The notes beneath the pieces were generated by a model, which worked only from the letters and a program-made list of their open reading frames with translations, ran no database searches and was not told the origin of the DNA. A stretch of DNA of 64,000 nt from NCBI GenBank assembly GCA_035546855.1, contig DASZVY010000018.1, positions 15,108 through 79,107 on the forward strand, written 5' to 3'. The stretch's first letter is position 1, and every line of letters begins with the position of its first letter. This stretch comes from Nitrobacter sp035546855. Lineage in GTDB: Bacteria; Pseudomonadota; Alphaproteobacteria; Rhizobiales; Xanthobacteraceae. Of the stretch, positions 8,734-17,623 are shown piece after piece. A program made the translations under genes and the position numbers.

Positions 8734-10584
8734 ATGCCGAAAATTTTCTCCGATGCCGCCGCCGTCGCCGATGATATCATCCGTGAGACCGGGCCGCGGC
8801 TGGTGGTGGGCCTGCCGCTCGGGCTCGGCAAGGCCAACCACATCATCAACGCGCTGTATGCCCGCGCCGCCGCGGATCGCGGCCTGGATCTCACCTTCTT
8901 TTCCGCGCTGACGCTGGAGAAGCCGCGCCCCTCGAACGAACTGGAGAAGCGGTTTATCGCGCCTGTGATCGACCGCCTGTTCGGCGGCTGGCCCGACCTC
9001 GACTACGCGGCGGCACTGCATGCGGGCGCCCTGCCGCCGAACATCAAGGTGATCGAGTTCTTCTTCCTGGCCGGGAAGTGGCTGCGCAACGCCTACGCGC
9101 AGCAACACTACATTTCCGCCAACTACACCCATGCCGCGGCCTATATCCGCGACCGCGGCCTCAACGTCATCACGCAACTGGTCGCGAAACGGATTGTGAA
9201 CGGCGAGACACGCTACAGTCTGAGCTGCAACACCGACACCACGCTCGATCTGTTGCGCGCCCGTGATGAAGGCCGGGTGTCGTTCAAATTGATCGGGCAG
9301 GTGAATTCGGAATTGCCGTTCATGCCGGGTGACGGCGATCTGCCGGCCAGTGAGTTCAGCGCCATTCTGGACAGTCCGGAGACTGATTTCCCGCTGTTCG
9401 CGCCGCCGTCGGAGCCGGTGTCCGACACCAAATACGCGATCGGCCTGCATGCGGCGGGGCTGATCAAGGATGGCGGCAGCCTTCAGATCGGCATCGGCCA
9501 GGTCGGCGACGCGCTGGCGCAAAGCCTGATCCTGCGCCATCGCGACAACGCCCGCTTCCGCGAGACCGTGGCGCGGCTCGCGCCGGGCAGCACGGCCGCG
9601 GAGAACGCGACGTTTACGACGGGCCTCTATGGCGTCAGCGAAATGGTGTTCGAGGCGTTCCTCGGGCTGATCGAGGCCGGCGTTCTCAAGCGCGAGGTCG
9701 ACGGCACGGTGCTGCACGGCGCATTCTTCCTCGGGCCGAAATCGTTCTATCGCGCGCTGCGGGAGATGGCGCCGGAGGATCGGGCGCGCATCCAGATGAC
9801 CGCAGTATCCTTTACCAACGCGCTCTACGGCGACGAGGCCATCAAGCGGCGTGCCCGCCTTGACGCGCGCTTCGTCAACAACGCGATGATGGCGACGCTG
9901 ATGGGCGCCGTGGTATCCGATGGGCTCGACGACGGGCAGGTGGTGAGCGGCGTCGGCGGCCAATACAACTTTGTGGCGCAAGCCTTCGAGTTGGAGGGCG
10001 CGCGTTCGATCCTGACGCTGGAGTCGACGCGGCAGGGCAAGCGCGGCGCGGTCTCCAACGTCCGGTGGAGCTACGGGCACGAAACCATTCCGCGTCATCT
10101 GCGCGATATCATCGTCACCGAATACGGCATCGCCGACCTGCGCGGCAAATCGGACGCGGACGTGATCGCGGCGATGCTGAATGTCACGGACTCGCGGTTC
10201 CAGGTGGAGCTGAAATTGCAGGCGAAGGATGCCGGGAAGCTGCCGCGCGACTATCAGATCCCCGCCGCGCATCGCGAGAATTTCCCGGACCGGATCACGG
10301 CGGCGCTGAAGCCCGCGCGTGACGCCGGGTTGCTGCCGGCGTTCCCGTTCGGCAGCGACTTCACCGATGTCGAGCAGCGGCTCATTCCGGCGTTGCAGAT
10401 ATTGCAGGAGGCGAGCCGCTCGCCGCGCCGGTTGCTGTCGCTGGCGGTCGAGGGCTTGCGTCCGGCTTCGATGGCCGATCAGCCCGCACTTGCGCGCATG
10501 GGCCTCGATCGCCCGAATATGTTGTCGGACAGGTTTTACCGCATGCTGCTCAACGCCGCGCTGAAACGGAGCAGCGGGAAGTAA
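8734..10584 (+). CDS. Acetyl-CoA hydrolase/transferase family protein
   Basis: 616 residues from ATG 8734. The N-terminal part (RLVVGLPLGLGKANHIINAL) and C-terminal part (GVGGQYNFVAQAFELEGARS, then RGAVSNVRWSYG and ITEYGIADLRG-like VTEYGIADLRGK) match the acetyl-CoA hydrolase/transferase fold, related to 4-hydroxybutyrate and succinyl-CoA:acetate CoA transferases. The frame is open upstream, but that part reads like non-coding sequence. It is divergent from tolC with about 260 bases between, and a family A repeat follows the stop. The protein is larger than the usual 430-500 residues; an insert-bearing long form of this type occurs in Bradyrhizobiaceae. The substrate is not determined. Confidence 0.85.
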   Translation: MPKIFSDAAAVADDIIRETGPRLVVGLPLGLGKANHIINALYARAAADRGLDLTFFSALTLEKPRPSNELEKRFIAPVIDRLFGGWPDLDYAAALHAGALPPNIKVIEFFFLAGKWLRNAYAQQHYISANYTHAAAYIRDRGLNVITQLVAKRIVNGETRYSLSCNTDTTLDLLRARDEGRVSFKLIGQVNSELPFMPGDGDLPASEFSAILDSPETDFPLFAPPSEPVSDTKYAIGLHAAGLIKDGGSLQIGIGQVGDALAQSLILRHRDNARFRETVARLAPGSTAAENATFTTGLYGVSEMVFEAFLGLIEAGVLKREVDGTVLHGAFFLGPKSFYRALREMAPEDRARIQMTAVSFTNALYGDEAIKRRARLDARFVNNAMMATLMGAVVSDGLDDGQVVSGVGGQYNFVAQAFELEGARSILTLESTRQGKRGAVSNVRWSYGHETIPRHLRDIIVTEYGIADLRGKSDADVIAAMLNVTDSRFQVELKLQAKDAGKLPRDYQIPAAHRENFPDRITAALKPARDAGLLPAFPFGSDFTDVEQRLIPALQILQEASRSPRRLLSLAVEGLRPASMADQPALARMGLDRPNMLSDRFYRMLLNAALKRSSGK

Positions 10585-10586
10585 AC

Positions 10587-10716
10587 CGTCGTCATGGCCG
10601 GATTTATTCCGGCCATCCACGTCTTGATGGTTAGCGGCAAGAAAGACGTAGATGGCCGGGCATAGGCGAGCGGAAGCGACGCCGTTCTTCGAACGGCTAT
10701 GGCCCGGCCATGACGA
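10587..10716. repeat. Intergenic palindromic repeat, family A copy 2
   Basis: Starts with cgtcgtcatggccgga, has ccggccatccacgtctt and aagacgtagatggccggg internally, and ends with ggcccggccatgacgaa. It is the longest of the three family A copies, with an extra central segment around gcggaagcgacgccgttctt. It separates convergent genes (the acetyl-CoA hydrolase-type gene and enoyl-CoA hydratase) and may act as a bidirectional transcript end. Confidence 0.8.
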
Positions 10717-10736
10717 AAATGAATGATCCGTCGCGT

Positions 10737-11516
10737 CTACCGGTTCTTGTTTACCGGCTTGCGCTTCTCGATGAACGCCGCCATGCCCTCGGCGCGATCT
10801 TCAAGCGCAAACGTGGAGCGGAACAGGTCGCGTTCGAGACTCATGCCCTCCGCCAGCGATGTTTCCAGCGCGCGATTGACGGCGCGCTTGGCGATGGCGA
10901 CGGCCGGGCGCGACAGCGACGCGATCTTTTCCGCGGCTGCGATGGCTTCGTCCATCAGCTTGTCGACGGGAACGATCCGGCTGACGAGGCCGGAACGTTC
11001 CGCCTCTGCGACATCCATCATGCGTCCGGTGAGGCAGAGATCCATGGCCTTGGCCTTGCCGATGGCGCGGGTCAGGCGCTGGGTGCCGCCGAGGCCGGGA
11101 ATGGTGCCGAGCGTGATTTCCGGCTGGCCGAATTTGGCTGTCTCGGACGCGATGATGAAATCGCACATCATGGCAAGTTCGCAGCCGCCACCGAGTGCAT
11201 AGCCGCTGACGGCGGCGATGGTCGGCTTGGTGCAGGTGGCGACGCGATCGCTACCGATCGCCGCGAAATCCTCGTTGAACATGTCGATGAAGGTCTTCGG
11301 CTGCATTTCCTTGATGTCGGCGCCGGCGGCGAAGGCTTTTTCGTTGCCGGTGACCACGATGCAGCCGATGGCATCGTCGGCTTCGAGGTCATCGACGGCG
11401 GCCGCGATCTCGCGGAAGACGCCGAAGGACAGCGCGTTGAGCATCTTGGGGCGGTTCAGCCTGATGATTCCGACCGCACCTTTTCTGTCGACGATAATGT
11501 GTTCGAACGTGCTCAT
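10737..11516 (-). CDS. Enoyl-CoA hydratase (crotonase family)
   Basis: 259 residues from ATG 11516 (MSTFEHIIVDRKGAVGII), the standard length. Crotonase signatures are present: the oxyanion-hole segment AFAAGADIKEM, then GYALGGGCELAMMCDFIIAS and FGQPEITLGTIPGLGGTQRL, with the two catalytic glutamates in GGGCELAMM and QPEITLG. It hydrates trans-2-enoyl-CoA to 3-hydroxyacyl-CoA in fatty acid or related beta-oxidation. The match to short-chain enoyl-CoA hydratase (FadB1/PaaF type) is close. The gene stands alone between the family A repeat and a terminator that belongs to the next upstream minus-strand gene. Confidence 0.93.
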   Translation of the reverse strand: MSTFEHIIVDRKGAVGIIRLNRPKMLNALSFGVFREIAAAVDDLEADDAIGCIVVTGNEKAFAAGADIKEMQPKTFIDMFNEDFAAIGSDRVATCTKPTIAAVSGYALGGGCELAMMCDFIIASETAKFGQPEITLGTIPGLGGTQRLTRAIGKAKAMDLCLTGRMMDVAEAERSGLVSRIVPVDKLMDEAIAAAEKIASLSRPAVAIAKRAVNRALETSLAEGMSLERDLFRSTFALEDRAEGMAAFIEKRKPVNKNR

Positions 11517-11630
11517 GATCCCCTGCTTGTCTCTCGTCCGCCGCGTCATGGCGATCCTGACGGCAATGTGCCCGCGCGGCGGCGACATCGCAAGGCCGGG
11601 GTCATGCGAAGAATTGCACAGCGATCATGG

Positions 11631-11662
11631 AAAAAATGCCGGCCCGCATGAGACGGGCCGGC
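11631..11662 (-). terminator. Rho-independent terminator of the 11700-12425 gene
   Basis: A 9-bp perfect stem (GCCGGCCCG/CGGGCCGGC, loop of 7) is preceded on the plus strand by six A, which gives a T-run after the hairpin on the minus strand. It lies about 40 bases after the stop of the minus-strand gene ending at 11700. Confidence 0.75.
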
Positions 11663-11699
11663 CGGAGGCGGGAGGGAGAGACGATCAATCAGGCCAGGG

Positions 11700-12425
11700 T
11701 CAGGCCATGAACATGCGGGCGGCCGACGCCAGGGTCAGCAGTCCGCCGAAGGCAATGAAGATCTTTCCGATCAGCGAGGTCTGGCGCCAGGTGGAATCGT
11801 CATTCGCCGCGGCTTGGCCGGTGGTGGAGGATTCTTGCGTCGCGGCCGCCGGAGTGTCGGCGGTGGTCATCGCCATCACTGTCGCGGCCGGCTTGTCGTC
11901 GTTCATGGCGCGGTCGATGTCATTGACCTCGTCCGACGGCACGACGTCCGCCGTCGCTTGAGGGGCCGGGGTGGCCTGCGGTGACTGTTCGGCTGCGGCG
12001 GGCGGCGCTCCGGGATCGGGCTGAGCGGAGGAACTGGCCGCCAGATTCTGGCCCGCGCTGGCGGCGAGGTTTTCGGCCGGCATTTCCGCATTGGCGTTGG
12101 CTACCGTCGGTGGGAGCCCGGCGTTTTGATTGTTGTCCACCGGCGCGGTGCTGGCGTTGTCCGCCTCCGCCTTGCCGGCGCTGGTATCGGCGTCGGGCTT
12201 TTTGGCTTTCGCCCTTGCGGCGGTGTGCGTGACCTTGTGGCGGCGGGACGCGTGCCGGCTGCCATGATGCGCGTGATGTCGCGTGAACTTGGTGAGTTTC
12301 ATCGGCGCGGCCACCGTCGAATCGGCCGGTGCCGCGATGGCGCCGGACACGCTCAACGGTCCGCCGAGGCACAAAAAACCCGCCGCGATGATCAACGCCG
12401 AGCGCCCGCTGGCCCTGATGTTCAT
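11700..12425 (-). CDS. Exported Ala/Pro-rich hypothetical protein with C-terminal membrane helix
   Basis: 241 residues from ATG 12425. A signal-peptide-like start (residues 1-30, ending near SGAIAAPAD) is followed by a His/Arg/Lys-rich stretch (residues 45-75, HHAHHGSRHASRRHK), a long low-complexity Ala/Pro/Gln/Asn linker, and a C-terminal hydrophobic helix (IGKIFIAFGGLLTLASAARM). The function is unknown. The composition suggests a periplasmic protein anchored at one or both ends. A strong terminator follows, so it is probably a single-gene transcript. The frame continues upstream, but no signal peptide would then be exposed. Confidence 0.7.
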   Translation of the reverse strand: MNIRASGRSALIIAAGFLCLGGPLSVSGAIAAPADSTVAAPMKLTKFTRHHAHHGSRHASRRHKVTHTAARAKAKKPDADTSAGKAEADNASTAPVDNNQNAGLPPTVANANAEMPAENLAASAGQNLAASSSAQPDPGAPPAAAEQSPQATPAPQATADVVPSDEVNDIDRAMNDDKPAATVMAMTTADTPAAATQESSTTGQAAANDDSTWRQTSLIGKIFIAFGGLLTLASAARMFMA

Positions 12426-12737
12426 GGCAATCTCCCCAGTTGCCAGCCCCTGGTTAACAAAAGAAACGCGTCCGATGGCCAGACCGGGGCAAAAACAGGG
12501 AATCTTCGGGAGAGCGCGGGCAAAAAGACGGCAATCCCCCGGGGAGAACATAGGGCCGGCGTGGGCTCAGCCCATCGAGGCGATTTCGGTCCCCTCGATG
12601 GACCGCAAGCGGCAAGCCCTTTGTGCTGTCCGCGCAAACGATGATATGAGCCTGTTCTCGCGAGACGCTGGCGAGGGTTGGCTCGCAAGCAGGCGGACCT
12701 GCATCTTATCACGAATCCGTGATCGCGACGTGTGGGC
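12426..12737. other. Divergent intergenic region, no gene seen
   Basis: This spacer between the minus-strand exported protein and the plus-strand sigma factor shows no convincing gene on either strand. It should hold the promoters of both. Only the sigma-factor promoter candidate (12738-12762) is recognisable. Confidence 0.5.
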
Positions 12738-12762
12738 GTAACAATTTGAAAAACCGGTCGAA
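12738..12762 (+). promoter_or_regulatory. Candidate ECF (sigma-F-type) autoregulatory promoter
   Basis: GTAACA, 15 bases, then CGAA, about 18 bases before the GTG start at 12780. As I recall it, the Caulobacter sigma-F motif is GTAACC-N16-CGAA, and that factor is also paired with a DUF1109 anti-sigma protein. The one-base spacing difference and single -35 mismatch lower confidence. GGAG at 12771-12774 would serve as ribosome binding site. Confidence 0.45.
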
Positions 12763-12779
12763 TTGCTTTTGGAGCGCGC

Positions 12780-13325
12780 GTGCGCGGACGTGAAGACGAG
12801 TGGACCGACCTGATGCGGTTGGCCAATGCGGGGGACGCGTCCGCCTATCAGCGTCTGCTCAGGGCTGTCACGCCGGTGCTGAGGGCGGCGGCGCGCCGGG
12901 GTCTCGTTCGCGCGGGGCAGCCGGCCGATCAAGCCGAGGATATCGTGCAGGACATCTTGCTCGCGGTGCATTTGAAGCGTCACACGTGGGATTCGCGCGC
13001 GGCTTTCGCCCCGTGGCTGTTTGCGATCGCGCGTAACAAGCTGATCGATGCGTTGCGGCGCCGGGGTCGGCGGATTTTTGTCAATATCGACGATTTCGCG
13101 GAGACGATCGCGGGCGAACCGGCGGCTGAAACGGTGCCCGCGAAGGATGTGGACGTTCACCTCGGGGCGCTGCCGCCCCGGCAACGCGACGTCCTGCGCG
13201 CGATCGCCGTGGACAGCGCATCGATCAAGGCTACGGCGGCAAAGCTTGCCATGAGCGAGGGCGCGGTGCGCGTGGCGCTGCACCGCGGCCTGGCGACCCT
13301 CGCGGCACGTTTGCGGAAAGAGTGA
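12780..13325 (+). CDS. ECF RNA polymerase sigma factor (sigma-F-like)
   Basis: 181 residues. Region 2 is seen in the AEDIVQDILLAVHLKRHTWD and APWLFAIARNKLIDALRRRG segments, and region 4 in LPPRQRDVLRAIAVD followed by a helix-turn-helix (ATAAKLAMSEGAVRVALHRGLATL). Start is GTG 12780 with a GGAG site upstream. The next gene encodes a DUF1109 membrane protein that overlaps or abuts it, the arrangement of the Caulobacter SigF-NrsF pair used in heavy-metal and oxidative stress. The metal efflux genes 10 kb upstream fit that theme, but no link is shown by sequence. Confidence 0.9.
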   Translation: MRGREDEWTDLMRLANAGDASAYQRLLRAVTPVLRAAARRGLVRAGQPADQAEDIVQDILLAVHLKRHTWDSRAAFAPWLFAIARNKLIDALRRRGRRIFVNIDDFAETIAGEPAAETVPAKDVDVHLGALPPRQRDVLRAIAVDSASIKATAAKLAMSEGAVRVALHRGLATLAARLRKE

Positions 13326-13327
13326 GC

Positions 13328-13966
13328 ATGGAGACGGATCAACTCATTCGCACGCTTGCAGCCGACAACGCCAGCCGATCGCGTCCGGTCGGCTCTGCGC
13401 TGGCGGTCGCTTTGCTTGTGGCCGCGCCGTTCTCGATCGCAGCGTTCTTTGCGACGCTGGGGTTCCGATCGGACATCAGAACCGCGATGCATAATCCGTT
13501 CTTCGATTTCAAGTTCGTGGTGACGATGTCGCTCGCCGTCTCGGCGATTGCGGTCGGCGTGCACCTGTCGCGGCCCGACGCCTCGCCGCGCGGCTGGCTC
13601 CGGCTGTTGTTGATCCCGCTCGTTCTGGTTCTGCTCAGCGCCGGCGTCGAAATGATGCTGCCGCATTCGCGGCCGTGGCTGGTCCGGTTGATCGGAAACA
13701 ATTCCAGGGTCTGTCTGACGGCGATTCCGGCACTTTCGCTGCCGCTGCTGGTCGCCAGCCTGATCGCGTTGCGCCATGGCGCGCCAACGCGGCCAGCTCT
13801 CACGGGTGCGTTGGCGGGGCTGTTGTCGGCGGGGCTGGCTGCGACGCTCTACGCAGCCCAGTGCAATGACGATTCGCCGCTGTTCGTGCTCACCTGGTAT
13901 TCGATCGCGGCGGCGCTGGTGGCGGCAGTCGGCGCGCTCGCCGGCTCCAAACTGCTGAGATATTAA
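13328..13966 (+). CDS. DUF1109 (NrsF-like) membrane anti-sigma factor
   Basis: 212 residues from ATG 13328, two bases after the sigma-factor stop. The N-terminal METDQLIRTLAADNASRSRPV and about six hydrophobic helices are the DUF1109 pattern. The family member NrsF of Caulobacter holds its ECF sigma factor at the inner membrane until metal stress. The pairs of cysteines expected to sense the signal are few here (Cys at NNSRVCLTAIP and YAAQCNDDSP), consistent with redox or metal sensing by exposed Cys, which is inference. It converges with the DenD-like gene, leaving three bases. Confidence 0.85.
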   Translation: METDQLIRTLAADNASRSRPVGSALAVALLVAAPFSIAAFFATLGFRSDIRTAMHNPFFDFKFVVTMSLAVSAIAVGVHLSRPDASPRGWLRLLLIPLVLVLLSAGVEMMLPHSRPWLVRLIGNNSRVCLTAIPALSLPLLVASLIALRHGAPTRPALTGALAGLLSAGLAATLYAAQCNDDSPLFVLTWYSIAAALVAAVGALAGSKLLRY

Positions 13967-13969
13967 AGG

Positions 13970-14944
13970 CTATGTCGTCGCGAGGCCCTTGAGGTAACTG
14001 GCGACGATGTCGTCGATGGTACGGTCGGACGTCGTTCCCATCGATTTGGCGCGCGTCGAGATGAAACCCTTCGGCCAGCCATCGACGATCTGCTTCAGTT
14101 CGGGATCGGGCTCGAATGTGATTTTTCCGGAAGGTTTGCCGTTGCGGACGCGCCCGACTGCGGTCGCGATGTCGTCCATGGTCACAGTCAGCGCGGGTTG
14201 ATTGAACGCGCGCTTGCCGCGCAGCTTCGTCATTTCCAGATTGTGAAGATTGACAAGATTTCTCACAACTGTCTGGACTGAGACCACAGGCACGCGCGTA
14301 TCGTGCCGCAGCGGGCATACGACGTCACGGCCGGCCGTGGATTCCCGGATCACGGCTGCGATCCGATCCGACACCGAGTCCGTTGGCGGTCCGGGATGGA
14401 CCAATACGATCGGCAGGCGCAGCGTGCGCGCGTCGATCACGCCTTGCCGGGTGGCATCCGCCAGCAACAACTCTGCGATTGCCTTATGGGTGCCGTAGGT
14501 CGTTTGCGGCCGCCGCATGTAGTCGTCGTCGACGGTGTCGGGCAGCAGGCCGCCGAACACGGCGAGCGAACTCGGGAAGATGATCCGTGGCGGTGCCTGT
14601 TTCGAGCCGACGGCTTCGATCAGGTTGGACAGCGCCGTGATGTTGATGCTGAGCGCGCGTGTCGGTTCACGCTCGGCGACACTCGTCAGCACGGCCGCCA
14701 GATGGAATATGGTGTCGAACTTCTGTGCTGCGATCTGGCGCAGCGTCTCGGGGGACGTGATGTCGGCGCGCAACAACGTCAGCCGGGAATCGGATGCTTC
14801 CACGAGATCGTTGTCGAGCAAGACGATTTGCTCGATTGATTGCGATTGACCGGTCCGATCGTTCAGGCGGCCCTCCCGCAGCAATTCGCCAGTCAGGTTC
14901 CGGCCGATAAATCCACCCGCTCCGGTGATCAATACGCGCATCAA
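13970..14944 (-). CDS. denD: NAD-dependent epimerase/dehydratase, D-erythronate dehydrogenase-like
   Basis: 324 residues. An extended short-chain dehydrogenase: the GAGGFIGRNL nucleotide-binding loop is at residues 7-16, the acidic LLRADITS segment follows, and the active site has a Ser in FPSSLAVFGG and YGTHK (Tyr and Lys four apart). The FPSSLAVFGG, YGTHKAIAELLLAD and LRLPIVLVHPG segments resemble D-erythronate dehydrogenase (DenD), which oxidises D-erythronate at C2. No other erythronate-pathway genes are adjacent, so the symbol rests on family resemblance only; a nucleotide-sugar epimerase relative is the alternative. Confidence 0.7.
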   Translation of the reverse strand: MMRVLITGAGGFIGRNLTGELLREGRLNDRTGQSQSIEQIVLLDNDLVEASDSRLTLLRADITSPETLRQIAAQKFDTIFHLAAVLTSVAEREPTRALSINITALSNLIEAVGSKQAPPRIIFPSSLAVFGGLLPDTVDDDYMRRPQTTYGTHKAIAELLLADATRQGVIDARTLRLPIVLVHPGPPTDSVSDRIAAVIRESTAGRDVVCPLRHDTRVPVVSVQTVVRNLVNLHNLEMTKLRGKRAFNQPALTVTMDDIATAVGRVRNGKPSGKITFEPDPELKQIVDGWPKGFISTRAKSMGTTSDRTIDDIVASYLKGLATT

Positions 14945-15283
14945 AAACCCGTCCCGAGAACAACATGACGCTCATGAATCATCAACACCAGAATGCCGCC
15001 AATATCAACTCACCCAAATGAGAAGCTGATACGCACTGTGGTCGTGCGTGCGTAGTACGACTTTAGGCGAAGCGGCGGCATGGCCCGGTGGGACGGGGTC
15101 CGCGCGATTGTCGCGCCGCATCAAACAAGCGAAATCACAACCCTATCGGATGCGATCCACGAGCCTGCCGCCGTCCCGTTCGACTCTCGCATCGAGGCCC
15201 CGCGTGGACGGGCAATTCCACCAGGCGCACGCAAAGTTTCCGGATGAGACATGCGGAGCCGTGGTCGGACGAATGGCGAAGTG
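14945..15283. other. Intergenic region, no gene seen
   Basis: About 340 bases upstream of the DenD-like gene and downstream of the DUF2336 gene, both on the minus strand. Short open frames here have no initiation context and no recognisable protein. It presumably contains the DenD promoter. No hairpin with a T-run was found. Confidence 0.5.
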
Positions 15284-16417
15284 TCAGACCGCGCCGGCGA
15301 TCGATGGTGCCGGCAGCGTCGACTTCTGTTGCATGCGATGAAAACGCAGGACCTGCTGCGCGGTCGATGGCCGCAGCCTCTCATAGGTCAGCCTTGCTTC
15401 CTCGTTGTCCATCGCGCTGCCGCCGGACAAGTCCTGGCGCATGCCGAGGATCGCCTTGACCGTCGACCACGACAGTCCGCCGACCTTCGCCAGAATGAAG
15501 ACGCCCTCCGCGCGGGATTCGATCATCATGTTTTCTGCGATCGTGATTTCCACATTTGCAAGCGCGGCGATGGCGGCGTTGGTCTCGTCGAACTTGCTGG
15601 CCTCGGCGAATTTCGCGACTTCGTGCTCGTCAAGCCGGCCGTCCTCATAGAGCGAGCGGACGAGTCCGTGAGCAATGATTGTTTCGCGGCTGATCCCCTT
15701 CGGCGCCGAACGCGCCCGCCGGGCCGCCTCGCTGACAACGGCGGAAACGTCCTCCGACATGTGCGGGTTGGCCGCCTCGAGCCGCGCGCGTACCGAGGCT
15801 GAGGCCTTCGCGATCAGCTTGAGATAGTGATGCCGCGGAATCGAGGGACGGAGACCGATGCAGGTGGCGATGTCATCGTTGCCTTCGGCGCGCGCGACAA
15901 GCCGGTCAAAACCCTGCTCGGAGAATTGCGCCCCCGGATTGTTGGCGGTGCTGCGCACGACCTCATTGTTGCCGCGCTCGATCAGAACGTCGGTGACCGC
16001 GCCGCTCAACGTCTTGCGCGTCGAGATGGCAAGCAGGTGAGCCTGGCTTTTGGTGCGGGCATTTTCAACCAGCGCCCGGTCGTCCAGGCGCTCGGATTGC
16101 GACAGCACGGGCGCCGCCACCTCGATCACGTCGTCGAACGCGAGGTTGCGCACGATCTGGGGCGGCGCCTTCGCGACCGGCGCGAGCCGCTGCGCCAGCA
16201 GCGTCTTCGCCGACGTCTCGATATGGGCGACGAGACAGTTGAAGACGTCGTCGAACACGGCGATCTGGTCGTCGGAATAGTCGACGGTATTGCAGAGAAA
16301 AAGGTCGGTGACCCGCCGCAGCGTTTCGACCCTGCGGGCGACCGTGCCGTGCGCCAGGGTCGTTTCGAGTTCGTCCAGAAGGTTGGTCGTGGTGAGGGGC
16401 GTGGATTTCGCAATCAT
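15284..16417 (-). CDS. DUF2336 domain protein
   Basis: 377 residues, largely helical. The order of segments (LLDELETTLAHGTVARRVETLRRVTDLF, DYSDDQIAVFDDVFNCLVAHIET, RLAPVAKAPPQIVRNLAFDD) is the DUF2336 pattern of alphaproteobacteria, a HEAT-like repeat fold without a known enzyme activity. There is no signal peptide or membrane helix, so it is probably cytoplasmic. It is followed on the same strand by nothing close; upstream by 66 bases is the diguanylate cyclase gene, with which it may be co-transcribed. A second, diverged DUF2336 protein is at 47209-48171. Confidence 0.8.
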   Translation of the reverse strand: MIAKSTPLTTTNLLDELETTLAHGTVARRVETLRRVTDLFLCNTVDYSDDQIAVFDDVFNCLVAHIETSAKTLLAQRLAPVAKAPPQIVRNLAFDDVIEVAAPVLSQSERLDDRALVENARTKSQAHLLAISTRKTLSGAVTDVLIERGNNEVVRSTANNPGAQFSEQGFDRLVARAEGNDDIATCIGLRPSIPRHHYLKLIAKASASVRARLEAANPHMSEDVSAVVSEAARRARSAPKGISRETIIAHGLVRSLYEDGRLDEHEVAKFAEASKFDETNAAIAALANVEITIAENMMIESRAEGVFILAKVGGLSWSTVKAILGMRQDLSGGSAMDNEEARLTYERLRPSTAQQVLRFHRMQQKSTLPAPSIAGAV

Positions 16418-16483
16418 GGGTGTTGCTCTGTTCTGGAGTCCGGGGAGCCTCCTGCCTGTTCTGGCAGCGGCGTCGGGATGATG

Positions 16484-17623
16484 TCAGGCGCGTGCGATTT
16501 GGTTGCGGCCGCGCTCCTTGGCTGCGTAAAGCGCGCTGTCGGCGCGCGCGAGAAGAGCGTCTGCGGTTTCGTCGGGCTTGAGGGCCGTCACGCCGGCGGA
16601 GAGCGTGATGACCATGCCGGGCGAAAACGCGCTCCAATCGAGGCCCGCGACGATCGCGCGGAGCCGTTCGAGGCTGCGCTCTGCTGCGCTGGCGGTACTG
16701 CCGGGAAGGATCAGCAGGAATTCCTCTCCGCCGTAACGGCCAAAGCTGTCGACGCTGCGGATATTGGCGAACATGGTGATGGCGAACGTCCGCAGCACTT
16801 CGTCGCCGGTTGGATGCCCGAAGACGTCGTTGATCTGCTTGAACCAGTCCAGGTCGATCAGCGCGACGGAGCAGGGGGCGTCGTCGCGACGCGCGCGCGC
16901 GATTTCGTCATCCAGCCTCTTCATGATGCAGCGGCGGTTGAAGGCGCCGGTTAGTTCGTCGAGCTCGGCAAGTTCCTCGATCCGCTTGTAGGCCTCCTTC
17001 AACTGCAGGCTGCTTCTGTAAAGCGACTCGCGCTGCGAACTGCTGAAGATGCCGATGAACATGCAGCGCCCGAGCGCGAGCACGAACACAAGCATTGTGG
17101 CGACGCGTTCAAGGTGGGTTTCGTGCGGCATCGAGACCGGCCTGTCGGTCATCAGGAACAAGGCCACCATGCCCGTCGCCAGCGCGATGAAAAGCGCTGC
17201 CGTTTGCCGTGGCGTCGCGCGCAGCGAACTGAAGCCGAAGTTGATGAAGAGGGTGCACAGGAACAGGAAGCCCACTTTGGGCACGCAAAAGGCAAAGCCG
17301 AGCAGGATCGCCAGGCTGACGCTGGCCTGCGGCACTGCGGCGTAATGATCCGAGAATCTCTCGGTCAGGCCGCTTTCCGACAGCAAGATGAAACCGCCGG
17401 TGAACAGCAGCCCGACCCAGCAATAGGCAATCCCGACCGAGGCCGGAATTGTACCGGCGTAGGCGTAGAGCAGCAGGATGGCGCTATCGATCAGAAAGCT
17501 GAGGCCGACCAGGTCCAGCATCTGCCGCCGCCGGATCGCCCTGCGGCTCCAGTTTTTCGGCTCCGGGGTGGCATCGAGGCCGCCGGCGGTCGGGTCTGGC
17601 AGTACGGACGCGGCTGATCCCAT
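16484..17623 (-). CDS. Membrane-bound diguanylate cyclase (GGDEF domain)
   Basis: 379 residues. Residues 36-195 hold about six membrane helices with no recognisable sensor domain, then a short helix leads into a GGDEF domain (about 215-379). The catalytic signature is GGEEF at 298-302, and an RSVD (289-292) five residues before it matches the RxxD inhibitory site, so product feedback is expected. It would make cyclic di-GMP from two GTP. It lies divergent from the ECF sigma factor at 17950 and upstream of the DUF2336 gene in the same direction. Confidence 0.92.
   Translation of the reverse strand: MGSAASVLPDPTAGGLDATPEPKNWSRRAIRRRQMLDLVGLSFLIDSAILLLYAYAGTIPASVGIAYCWVGLLFTGGFILLSESGLTERFSDHYAAVPQASVSLAILLGFAFCVPKVGFLFLCTLFINFGFSSLRATPRQTAALFIALATGMVALFLMTDRPVSMPHETHLERVATMLVFVLALGRCMFIGIFSSSQRESLYRSSLQLKEAYKRIEELAELDELTGAFNRRCIMKRLDDEIARARRDDAPCSVALIDLDWFKQINDVFGHPTGDEVLRTFAITMFANIRSVDSFGRYGGEEFLLILPGSTASAAERSLERLRAIVAGLDWSAFSPGMVITLSAGVTALKPDETADALLARADSALYAAKERGRNQIARA

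Noticed and set aside
8584..10620. 678-codon minus-strand frame opposite the acetyl-CoA hydrolase gene
   Set aside because: Arg/His-rich without domains; the opposite strand encodes a recognised enzyme and the frame starts in a repeat.
15048..15341. 97-codon plus-strand frame in the DenD upstream region
   Set aside because: It has no initiation signal, runs into the antisense of the DUF2336 gene and has a random composition.
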